A program made the translations under genes and the position numbers. From NCBI GenBank assembly GCA_947459215.1, contig CANHCQ010000030.1:1-38786 (forward strand): DNA of 38,786 bases. Direction: 5' to 3'. This stretch comes from Phycisphaerales bacterium. Lineage in GTDB: Bacteria > Planctomycetota > Phycisphaerae > Phycisphaerales > UBA1924. Of this stretch, positions 31,416-38,786 are shown in pieces. Every line of letters begins with the position of its first letter. The first letter of the stretch is position 1. The notes beneath the pieces were generated by a model. That model saw nothing but the letters and a program-made list of their open reading frames with translations. It did no database searches and was not told the DNA's origin.

Positions 31416-33032
31416 TCAGCAAAGCTGATACTCCGGCATCGCCGTGATCAGGAGAAGGTACCCGATCACGAGCTCGCGGGTGACGCTCCCGCCGGTGGTC
31501 TTCGACAATGAAACAAGTTCGGTCTTGGCCGCGTCTGGGGCATTCCCGAGCGTCAGCCGCAGCATGTAGTCCGCCACCGCGGCCGGGTCCTTCTCGCTGC
31601 CGGGGCTTGCCTTGGCGAGTTCCTCTAGCAGCGGCATCGGGTCGTACTTCATCTCGTCCGCGTTCGCGTCGTAGCCGCGCGGCTTCTTGCCCGTCAGCAG
31701 GAACGCGAGGATGTTCTGGCGGACAAAGACCGTGCTGGTGTTGATCCACGAGCGCCCGCCGTCCCAGCCCTTCACGCTCGGCGGCAGCAGCAAGTTCTGG
31801 CCCATCAGGTCGAGCGCATCGTTCAGGATCGACAGATCCCGCACCGGCGTGTTGAGCGAGCGGACCGCGCCGACGACCAATTGCGTCGGGCTCTTGATCT
31901 GTTCGCTCATGATCCGCGAGTCGTAGAAGTGTTGGCTCAGGAACAGCCGACGCAGCACCGGCTTAATCTCGTAGCGGCCGCCGGAGAACGTGCTCGCCAG
32001 ATCGCGAAGCACCGTCTGCTGATGCCGCGGCAGTTCGTCGTACGACGCCCGTTCTAAGGGCGGCAAATCCGCACAGAAGTAGTGGTAGAGCTTCCGCGTG
32101 ATGAACTTCGCCACGCCCGGCTGCTCGAGGATGATCTTCACGAAGCCGTCGCCATCGAACGTTCCGGTGCGGCCAAGGATCGTCTTCCCCGAAGCGTCGT
32201 GGTTGTTCTTCTGGAACTCGAAGGCATCGTCCTTGAAGGTGTAACCGGTCAGCGCGCGGGCGCCTTCCTTGATGTCCTTCTCGGTGTAGCCGCCGATGCC
32301 CAGCGAGAACAGCTCCATGATCTCGCGGGCGAGGTTCTCGTTGGCCCTGCCCTTGCGGCTGGTGTCGTTGTTCAGGTACTTCAGCATCGCCGGATCGCGG
32401 ATGATGCCGTAGAGCAGATTCCCGAAGTTGCCCAACGCATGCGAACGGAACAGTTCGTTCTGCATGAACATGTGGTAGCTGTTCTCGATCGTGCGGTAGC
32501 TGGTCGCGAAGTGCCCGTGCCAGAAGAGCGTCATCTTCTCTTCCAAAGGCCGCGGCGTCTCGATCATCCGCTTCAGCCACCAGCGCTGGATCTCGCCGAT
32601 CTGCTGGCGGTCCTGCCCCTGACGGCGCTGCTGCTCGACGCGGAACTTGGCCAGCGCATCCTCGTCCTGCGACTGACGGGCTTTCTGGTACGCGGCACGC
32701 TCCTCGGCCGTCGGCTCGCGCATGATGGACTTGTCGAAGGTGTCCGCGCCCGGGCGATCCGCGGGGGCGTTGCCGGGATCGAGTATGTAGTCCACGGCCT
32801 TGGTCGGGCCCCAGCTCGCGAGCGTCTGGATCTGCTCGGGCGTGCCGCCGAAGCCGGCCCTCCACAGCAGGTGTCGCGCCTGGTCGTAGCCGAAGTCCTT
32901 CGCCGTGATGGGAGCCATCGAGGCAGAGACCACCGATTCACGCGTCGCGGGGGCTCCGGTCGCGGGGGTCGAACGGAACGACCGGGTTTCGGGCTTGGGG
33001 TCGGCGTTCGGTGTAGCGGGTGCGTCGCGCAT
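31416..33032 (-). CDS. DUF1800 secreted-type protein
   Basis: This encodes 538 residues from the ATG at 33032. DUF1800 proteins are helical and usually travel with DUF1501. Family blocks are 'ARHLLWRAGFGGTPEQI' near residue 53, 'KMTLFWHGHFATS', 'NENLAREIMELFSLGIGGYTE' with 'KDIKEGARALTGYTF', 'ITRKLYHYFCADLPP', and 'PSVKGWDGGRSWINTSTV'. The first 40 residues are Pro/Thr/Ala-rich without a clear signal peptide. A possible role in surface or polymer metabolism has been suggested for the family; none is shown here. It is upstream of DUF1501 on the same strand. Confidence 0.92.
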   Translation of the reverse strand: MRDAPATPNADPKPETRSFRSTPATGAPATRESVVSASMAPITAKDFGYDQARHLLWRAGFGGTPEQIQTLASWGPTKAVDYILDPGNAPADRPGADTFDKSIMREPTAEERAAYQKARQSQDEDALAKFRVEQQRRQGQDRQQIGEIQRWWLKRMIETPRPLEEKMTLFWHGHFATSYRTIENSYHMFMQNELFRSHALGNFGNLLYGIIRDPAMLKYLNNDTSRKGRANENLAREIMELFSLGIGGYTEKDIKEGARALTGYTFKDDAFEFQKNNHDASGKTILGRTGTFDGDGFVKIILEQPGVAKFITRKLYHYFCADLPPLERASYDELPRHQQTVLRDLASTFSGGRYEIKPVLRRLFLSQHFYDSRIMSEQIKSPTQLVVGAVRSLNTPVRDLSILNDALDLMGQNLLLPPSVKGWDGGRSWINTSTVFVRQNILAFLLTGKKPRGYDANADEMKYDPMPLLEELAKASPGSEKDPAAVADYMLRLTLGNAPDAAKTELVSLSKTTGGSVTRELVIGYLLLITAMPEYQLC

Positions 33033-33134
33033 GCAGAATCCCCTGGGGTCCTGTGGGGAGAGACCACAGCGTAACGCATCGGTCCAGACCTCATTGCAGG
33101 ATCGAAACCGACGATCGATAACCGAGTTGGGCGG

Positions 33135-34571
33135 TTACGTGCCGGCCACGACCGCAGCGGGAAGCACGGTTGCGGCATGCTTCGGTGCGACCGCACGCGA
33201 CCACACCGCCAGACCGGCGAGTGCGGCGATCAGCACCGCGCCGTTGGCTTGGTGGGCTGTGCGCAGCAGGCCCTCGCCGATGCTCGCGGCTTGAGGGGTG
33301 TTGCTCGCGGCGAGGAAGACGACCCATCCGAGCACGAACTGCAGAACCACGCTGGCGCCAGCAAGCGCGCCGAGGCGAGCCACCGCTCGCCGTGCCGATT
33401 CGTCGCTCGGACGCACCCCCTGCGCGGCGGAAGCCGCGAGGATCGCGAGCACGACCACGACGAACGAGAGCGCGATGTGCGTCCAGAGGACGTGCACGTG
33501 GCGGGTGTGCCGGTAGACCGCGCCCATGATGAGCTGCAACAGCGTCGTGTGCAGTGCGGCGTTGGCGAAGATCCGCAGCAGCTTCGGCTTGGCAGTCGAG
33601 GCCGCGAAGTTGATCGCGCCGGAGATGATTCCTTCCTTCGCCCGCTGATAGATCGGGCTCAGGAAGACCGCGAGAGCGGCGTACATGCAGAAGACGCCCT
33701 GTGCCAGCACGCCATGAATCACGCGATAGAACTTGTCGTCCTGAGCGAAATCAACGTGGCCCTGACGCACACGGATGCCGCCGAGCACGCCCTGAAGCAC
33801 CACGAAAAGGAACGCCGCCAGCGCCCAGCCGCGAACGAACTTGCGGGAATCATGAGCGAAAACCGAGATCGTGAGAACAAGCGTCGTCAGGCCGATGAGC
33901 GTCCCGAAGAGCCGGTGCGAGTGTTCAAGAAACACATCGGGTGCCGCTCGGGGGCCCAGCGGATACAGGAACATGTTGGTGCCGTACGTGTTGGGCCAGT
34001 CGGGGACAGCCATGCCCGAGCCGGTGCTGGTGACCAGCCCTCCGACGACGATGAGCGGCACGATCGAAACACACGCGACGATCGCGAAGCGGCCGAGCCA
34101 CCGCGGGTTGCTCTCGCTGGGGATGCCGGCCTTCTGTGACGGCTGCGAGAGCACCCCGGACGCGAGACCTGCGAGCAGACCCAGCAACGCGCCGCTAAAG
34201 AAGAATCCGAGCACCATCAGGGCGGCCGAAGGCTTGAGCGTGACGGCGGTGGTGATCGCTTCGCCGGCAAGGACCGGCGCGGGGGGCTCGGTGAGCTTGG
34301 AGCCCAGGATCAAGAGGCCAAGGAGCGAACTGATGAAGCCCGCTCCAACGCAGCGGAGCGTTGTTTCGCCCCGGGTTGCCCCGTCTTTCGCCAGCAGGAC
34401 GCCGCCGATCGCAAGGGCGATGAACCAGGCGGAGACCACGATCGGCAGAGCGACCGACTCGGGCAGCCCGACCCACGGGAGGTGGGTGATGAGCCACGCG
34501 GTCCACATCGTGACGGCGGCGATGAAGCCGACGGTGATGGTGCTCATGCTTGGGAGGATGCGCTGGATCAT
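33135..34571 (-). CDS. ctaA: Heme A synthase (COX15/CtaA) with an extra N-terminal membrane module
   Basis: This encodes 478 residues from the ATG at 34571. CtaA oxidises the heme O methyl group to a formyl group to give heme A for cytochrome oxidase. The CtaA core (from about residue 155) has 'GGLVTSTGSGMAVPDWP', the 'EHSHRLFGT' block (Glu216, His217, His219, Arg220), His286 ('VIHGVLA'), His341 ('AALHTTLLQ'), 'HVLWTHIALSF' and His440 ('RTAHQANG'), so the heme ligands are all present. Residues 1-150 add four more hydrophobic segments not seen in the usual eight-helix protein. It is divergent from actA-actB, fitting a shared aerobic respiratory role. Confidence 0.92.
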   Translation of the reverse strand: MIQRILPSMSTITVGFIAAVTMWTAWLITHLPWVGLPESVALPIVVSAWFIALAIGGVLLAKDGATRGETTLRCVGAGFISSLLGLLILGSKLTEPPAPVLAGEAITTAVTLKPSAALMVLGFFFSGALLGLLAGLASGVLSQPSQKAGIPSESNPRWLGRFAIVACVSIVPLIVVGGLVTSTGSGMAVPDWPNTYGTNMFLYPLGPRAAPDVFLEHSHRLFGTLIGLTTLVLTISVFAHDSRKFVRGWALAAFLFVVLQGVLGGIRVRQGHVDFAQDDKFYRVIHGVLAQGVFCMYAALAVFLSPIYQRAKEGIISGAINFAASTAKPKLLRIFANAALHTTLLQLIMGAVYRHTRHVHVLWTHIALSFVVVVLAILAASAAQGVRPSDESARRAVARLGALAGASVVLQFVLGWVVFLAASNTPQAASIGEGLLRTAHQANGAVLIAALAGLAVWSRAVAPKHAATVLPAAVVAGT

Positions 34572-34911
34572 GACGAGTTCCTGCGACAGGGAGGCGGAGG
34601 GGTGGGGGGCTGGGACGGAGGGCGGAACGTGGTGTGGTTCGAAATGGAGCGAGGGATCGGAGTCGCCGAAAGCGGACGTCGGCGTGATTTTGATATTGAG
34701 ACTCGATCTCAGTTGAAATTTCCGTGTCTGTTCGGCTTGACCCTTGCTGTTAGAGGCGAGAAATTTCTGTCTTACCGGAAAAGTCCCCTTCTGGCCGATT
34801 CTACGCAATCGGTCCGCCGGGGTACTTGAACGGTCGGTTCGGGTATGCACGGTCGTTCTCGTTGTGGAAACAACGGCCAGATAACTGTCTCAAGCGGCAG
34901 GGAGGACACAC
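34572..34911. other. Non-coding gap between ctaA and actA
   Basis: No gene is seen in these 340 bases. A possible -35 TTGACC is at 34737-34742, with a weak -10 (GAAATT) 17 bases later. A hairpin CCGATT-CTACGC-AATCGG lies near 34795-34812. The GGAGG at 34901-34905 is the ribosome site of actA. Nothing else is convincing. Confidence 0.4.
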
Positions 34912-35595
34912 GTGTCGGTCCTGTTTCCGAAGTCATTCAACGCGTTTCCGACGATCGCGGCTGTGGCCGCGGTTTGCGGTCTGACGACTGCAGTCGCCGG
35001 TTTCTGGTACTACGCGACCCCGAAATTCTGGTCGGTCGGGTACATGCCGACACAGCCTTCGACGGGTTTCAGCCACCAGATCCACGCCGGCAAGCTGGGC
35101 ATGGACTGTCGCTACTGCCACACGAACGTGGAGAAGTCGCCCGAGGCGAACATTCCGAGCGTGTCGACGTGCTACGGCTGTCACGCCGAGACGCGTCTGG
35201 CGGCTTGGCAGACGCAGCGGGTCGGATTCGTGCGTGAGGCGTACGCGAAGAACGAGTCGATCGAGTGGCGTCGGGTGCACAAGGTGCCGGACTACGTCCG
35301 CAACTTCCCGCACCACATTCACGTCGCGGCAGGCGTGTCGTGTTTCTCCTGCCACGGGCAGATCACGGCAATGCCGATCGTGTATCAGGCGCATTCCCTG
35401 TCGATGAGCTGGTGCCTCGATTGCCATCGCAGTCCTGAGCAGCACCTGGTGCCAAAGGACAAGGTGACGCAGCTGGTGTGGGTGGAGAACCACCTCAAGA
35501 GCCGCGCGGCCAACGACCCGGCGGCGAACGCCGAGGCGATCAAGTTGTCGCTGGAGCGTCAGCCCCCGCAGGGCTGCGGCGCGTGCCACTACTAA
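34912..35595 (+). CDS. actA: Alternative complex III subunit ActA, pentaheme cytochrome c
   Basis: This encodes 227 residues from a GTG start, with GGAGG 6 bases upstream. ActA is the multiheme c-type subunit of alternative complex III, which oxidises quinol and passes electrons to cytochrome c or oxidase outside the membrane. An N-terminal helix ('FPTIAAVAAVCGLTTAVAGF') anchors it. Five CxxCH heme motifs are visible: CRYCH 66-70, CYGCH 87-91, CFSCH 144-148, CLDCH 168-172 and CGACH 222-226, with many spare His residues as axial ligands. ActB follows 72 bases downstream, as in other ACIII operons. Confidence 0.94.
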   Translation: MSVLFPKSFNAFPTIAAVAAVCGLTTAVAGFWYYATPKFWSVGYMPTQPSTGFSHQIHAGKLGMDCRYCHTNVEKSPEANIPSVSTCYGCHAETRLAAWQTQRVGFVREAYAKNESIEWRRVHKVPDYVRNFPHHIHVAAGVSCFSCHGQITAMPIVYQAHSLSMSWCLDCHRSPEQHLVPKDKVTQLVWVENHLKSRAANDPAANAEAIKLSLERQPPQGCGACHY

Positions 35596-35667
35596 AGCGG
35601 CGAAACCAACACAGCCAACAGCTACCACGGTCGTGGAAAACGACTTGAAGCAGACGAGGAACCCGGA

Positions 35668-38600
35668 ATGAGCAAGGCCGACCAGTGCCCGTCAACCGTC
35701 CATGAGGGGCCGAAGCACAAGCCGAGCAAGAACGAGCTGGCGCAGGAGCGTCGCAGCCTTCTGGCCGCGGTCAGCGGTAAGGTGGCGTGGCGCAGCAGCG
35801 ACGAGATCGCTGATACGCCGCAGTTCCGTGACTTTCTCGAGCGTGAGTTTCCGGCGGGCGTCACCGATCTGTTCACCGGGTCGCGCCGCACGTTCATGAA
35901 GGTCATGGGCGCCTCGGTTGCGCTCGCCGGCGCGGCGACGCTGCCGGGCTGTCGTCGTCCCGATCACAAGATCCTGGCCTACTCGGCGACACCGCCCGAG
36001 GACATCATTCCGGGCAAGCCGCTGTTCTATGCCACGAGCCTGCCGCTGCCTCGCGGCGGCGTCGAGGGTGTGCTGGTCGAGACGCACGAAGGGCGCCCGA
36101 CCAAGATCGAGGGCAATCCGCTGCACCCGATCAACCGCGGCAAGAGCAGCGTTGTGGCGCAGGCGAGCGTGCTGAGTCTCTACGACCCCGATCGCCTCAA
36201 GACGCCGGTCTACTTCAACCGCAAGCGCAACGGCGCTGCCGGCGAGCGGATGATGGCGACCTGGGACGACTTTGTGAAGTGGGGCAAAGACTCCTTCCCG
36301 AAGTTCGACAAAACGCAGGGTGCTGGCTTGGCGATCATCGTCGACAAGAAGTCGAGCCCGACGCGCGACGCGATCAAAGCGTCGCTTCTGAAGAAGTGGC
36401 CCAAGGCAACGTGGGTCGCGTACGACTCGACCGAGAGCGTGCACGCCGCCAACGGCAGCAAGGCAGCCTTCGGCGCCCCGATGCACGATCTGATCGACTT
36501 CTCCAAGGCGAAGGTCGTTCTGTCGCTCGACCGCAACTTCCTGGATTCCAACGCCGAGCCGCGTGGTCTGGTGCACGCGCGTGACTTCGCGAGCACGCGC
36601 CGCGTCGAAGACCCGACGAGCGCGGACATGAGCCGCCTGTATGTCATCGAGAGCGGTCTCTCGCTCACTGGTGGCCAGGCCGATCACCGCCTGCGTGCGA
36701 CGCCGAGCAAGGTTGTTGGCCTCGCGTGCGAACTGGCGAAGTTCATGCTTCCCAAGCTCGGCGCCGGCGCCGATGCGGTGGTCGCTGCTCTGCCCGGTGC
36801 GACGATCACCGACAGCGAGCGCAAGTTTGTCGAGGAGTGCGCCAAGGACCTGATGGACAACGCCAAGAAGGGCGCGACCATCGTGGTTGCTGGCGAACAC
36901 CTGCCCGCCGGCGCGCACGCCGCGGTCCATGCGATCAATCAGGCATTGGCAACGACGCTGGTGAAGTTCGCCCCGATGAGCGATGAGATCGCGTCCGACA
37001 GCCGCGTCGCGATGGCGACGCTGACGGCCGACCTCAAGGCGGGCAAGTACGACACCGTGATCTGCGTCGGCACCAACCCGGCGTACGACGCCCCCGATGC
37101 CAAGGCCTTTGCCGACGCGTTCGCAAAGCTCGAGGGCTCGATCGCGCTGTCGGTCGGCCAGAGCGAGACCGCCGCGATCGCAACCTGGGCTCTGAACGGC
37201 ACGCACTACCTCGAATCGTGGGGCGATGCCCTCGCGGTCGACGGCACGATCTCGCCGATCCAGCCGATGATCGCTCCGCTGTACGCCGCCATCGACGAGA
37301 GCGGCCGCGCGACCGGCCACGCTCCGATGAGCGACATTGAGTTGCTCGCGTTCGTTGCCGGCGATGTGCGCACGGACGGCACGCCAAAGGACGGCTATGA
37401 GCTTGTTCGTGCGGCGTGGAAGGCCAAGCTCGGCACGAAGTCCGATGCCGAATTCGACAAGGCATGGAAGCGTGCTTTGCACGACGGCCTTGTGGCCGGG
37501 ACGACCGCGGCTGGTGCAACGCCGAAGGTGAACATCGCCGGCGTGGCGGCCGCTGCCAAGGACATCAAGCTCGACGCTGCCCCGGCGGGCCAGCTCGAAG
37601 CGATCGTCCGCGCCGGTTGGATGCACGACGGGCGATACGCGAATATCACATGGCTGCAGGAGCTGCCGCAGTTCGGTACGAGCGTGACGTGGGACAATCC
37701 CGCGCTGCTCAGCCCGAAGACCGCGGCGGACCTTGGCCTGCTTCCGGCGAGCGCGACGCTGGAAGAGCCGAACACGATGTACACCAAGGAGAAGTACCCC
37801 GCGGGTCGCATCGCGGAGTTCGAGTTCTCCGGTCGCAAGGTCAAGTGCGCCTGCTGGATTCTCCCGGGCGTCGCCGACGGCGTGGTGATCCTCACCCCGG
37901 GCTATGGCCGCACCAACGGCGGCTTGGCGAGCGATGAGGTGGGCTTTGACATCGGCGCTCTTCGCGGCGACGCGGGCTGTGTGCTCAGCGGCGTGAAGGT
38001 GAGCGCGACGCCGGACTACCACGCGATCGCGAGCACCCAGAACCACTGGAGCCTCGAGGGCCGCACCGCGATCGTGCGAGCGGTCGATTTGCCGGCGTAC
38101 AAGAAGTTCGCGGGCGAGGCAGCCGTGGACAACGACGAGATCTACGCGGGGCTCACCGGCGGTGCGATGAAATTCGCTGAGAAGCTCGGCGAACTGAGTC
38201 ACACGCCGCCGAACATCTCCAGCTACGACAACCCGTACAACCGTTCCGCGGCGGACCTGAACCCCAACGATCCGAACTTCAACAAGATCCCGGGTCGTGG
38301 GCACAAGCTGAATTCCAAGACGGCGCAGCCGCCGAACTTTGCGATCGGCCCGCAGTGGGGCATGACGATCGATCTGTCGACTTGCACCGGCTGCGGCGCG
38401 TGCACGATCGCCTGCCAGGCGGAGAACAACATCCCCGTCGTCGGCAAGAAGGAAGTGGCCAAGGGACGCGAGATGCACTGGATCCGCGTCGACCGCTACT
38501 TCGCGGGCGATTACTACAACTACAAGAACGCCGACGCGATCAATTACAACGAGCCTGAGTACATCTTCCACCAGCCTGTCGCGTGCGTGCACTGCGAGAA

Positions 38601-38786
38601 CGCGCCGTGTGAAGTTGTGTGCCCGGTAAACGCCACCGTCCACGGCAACGAGGGCCACAACTACATGGTGTACAACCGCTGCATCGGCACGCGGTACTGC
38701 GCCAACAACTGCCCTTACAAGGTCCGCCGCTACAACTTCTTCGAGTACGGCCTGCACAAGTTCAACGGCGACTACGTGGGCAAGGA
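35668..38786 (+). CDS. actB: Alternative complex III subunit ActB, molybdopterin-like/iron-sulfur protein (3' end outside window)
   Basis: The frame is open from ATG 35668 to the window end (1039 complete codons) with no stop. A Tat-like signal 'GSRRTFMKVMGASVALAGAA' ends in LPGC near residue 95, a possible lipobox. A long molybdopterin-oxidoreductase-like domain follows ('VEGVLVETHEGRPTKIEGNP', 'LLSLDRNFLDSNAEPRGL' reading VVLSLDRN). ActB is known to lack the cofactor in this domain. The C-terminal part holds ferredoxin-like clusters: 'CTGCGACTIAC', 'CVHCENAPCEVVC' and 'CIGTRYCANNCPY', giving at least three cubane sites before the end. ActC and later subunits should follow outside the window. 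Confidence 0.94.
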   Translation, partial: MSKADQCPSTVHEGPKHKPSKNELAQERRSLLAAVSGKVAWRSSDEIADTPQFRDFLEREFPAGVTDLFTGSRRTFMKVMGASVALAGAATLPGCRRPDHKILAYSATPPEDIIPGKPLFYATSLPLPRGGVEGVLVETHEGRPTKIEGNPLHPINRGKSSVVAQASVLSLYDPDRLKTPVYFNRKRNGAAGERMMATWDDFVKWGKDSFPKFDKTQGAGLAIIVDKKSSPTRDAIKASLLKKWPKATWVAYDSTESVHAANGSKAAFGAPMHDLIDFSKAKVVLSLDRNFLDSNAEPRGLVHARDFASTRRVEDPTSADMSRLYVIESGLSLTGGQADHRLRATPSKVVGLACELAKFMLPKLGAGADAVVAALPGATITDSERKFVEECAKDLMDNAKKGATIVVAGEHLPAGAHAAVHAINQALATTLVKFAPMSDEIASDSRVAMATLTADLKAGKYDTVICVGTNPAYDAPDAKAFADAFAKLEGSIALSVGQSETAAIATWALNGTHYLESWGDALAVDGTISPIQPMIAPLYAAIDESGRATGHAPMSDIELLAFVAGDVRTDGTPKDGYELVRAAWKAKLGTKSDAEFDKAWKRALHDGLVAGTTAAGATPKVNIAGVAAAAKDIKLDAAPAGQLEAIVRAGWMHDGRYANITWLQELPQFGTSVTWDNPALLSPKTAADLGLLPASATLEEPNTMYTKEKYPAGRIAEFEFSGRKVKCACWILPGVADGVVILTPGYGRTNGGLASDEVGFDIGALRGDAGCVLSGVKVSATPDYHAIASTQNHWSLEGRTAIVRAVDLPAYKKFAGEAAVDNDEIYAGLTGGAMKFAEKLGELSHTPPNISSYDNPYNRSAADLNPNDPNFNKIPGRGHKLNSKTAQPPNFAIGPQWGMTIDLSTCTGCGACTIACQAENNIPVVGKKEVAKGREMHWIRVDRYFAGDYYNYKNADAINYNEPEYIFHQPVACVHCENAPCEVVCPVNATVHGNEGHNYMVYNRCIGTRYCANNCPYKVRRYNFFEYGLHKFNGDYVGK

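Noticed and set aside
35692..38757. A 1021-residue open frame on the minus strand
   Set aside because: It lies fully antisense to actB, whose plus-strand frame carries the Tat signal and the iron-sulfur motifs. Long antisense frames are common in high-GC DNA with biased third positions.

Overview
The window is a high-GC bacterial chromosome segment. It looks like a Planctomycetota chromosome, most likely class Phycisphaerae. The reasons are a planctomycete-style prepilin with a C-terminal H-X9-DG-like end, several secreted proteins ending in the repeat DxNxDGxVDDSDFxxFAxxYNxLxCP, a PEP-CTERM-like tail, a DUF1800/DUF1501 pair, and an alternative complex III (ActA/ActB). The lineage is inferred from gene content; no rRNA, tRNA, IS element or CRISPR array was seen.

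Layout. 1-5131: the 3' end of a possible FtsQ-like gene, a six-helix membrane protein, greA, a leader region with hairpins, a beta-carbonic anhydrase, a LOG-family nucleoside hydrolase on the minus strand and a PAS-LuxR regulator. 5275-12050: the most interesting block. Two copies of the operator TGAGAANNNNTTCTCA (5310-5325 and 7901-7916) sit over the start regions of two transcription units. The first unit encodes a prepilin and two paralogous secreted proteins with an HxH motif. The second encodes an ABC ATPase, an FtsX/MacB-like permease with a histidine-rich loop, a DUF3299-like secreted protein and a zinc-ribbon membrane protein. I read this as a zinc-starvation (Zur-type) locus. 12098-14449: CoA-transferase subunit B, an M19 dipeptidase and a glycine-zipper protein with a clear promoter and terminator. 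14477-18138 (minus): pdxJ, a DinB-family gene interrupted by an in-frame TGA, folC and cysteine dioxygenase. 18256-26289: an acyltransferase, then a sugar-degradation locus made of a GH1 beta-glucosidase, a secreted toroid-type hydrolase with dockerin-like repeats, and a divergent 1061-residue secreted hydrolase. LacI/cre-like operators lie between the divergent genes. 26331-26488: a mosaic of hairpins. 26516-28267 (minus): CoA-transferase subunit A, a 57-residue membrane protein and a HAD hydrolase. 28432-33032: a membrane-anchored esterase with a CBM48-like domain, then DUF1501 and DUF1800. 33135-38786: heme A synthase CtaA with an extra membrane module, divergent from actA-actB; actB runs off the window.

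How the genes work together. CtaA (heme A for cytochrome oxidase) and ActA/ActB (quinol:acceptor oxidoreductase) serve one aerobic respiratory chain. The GH1 and the two secreted hydrolases form a glucan-type utilisation set. The two CoA-transferase subunits lie about 15 kb apart on opposite strands. The putative zinc locus joins surface or secreted metal-binding candidates to an ABC system resembling the Zur-controlled PA4063-PA4066 type, with an added pseudopilin.
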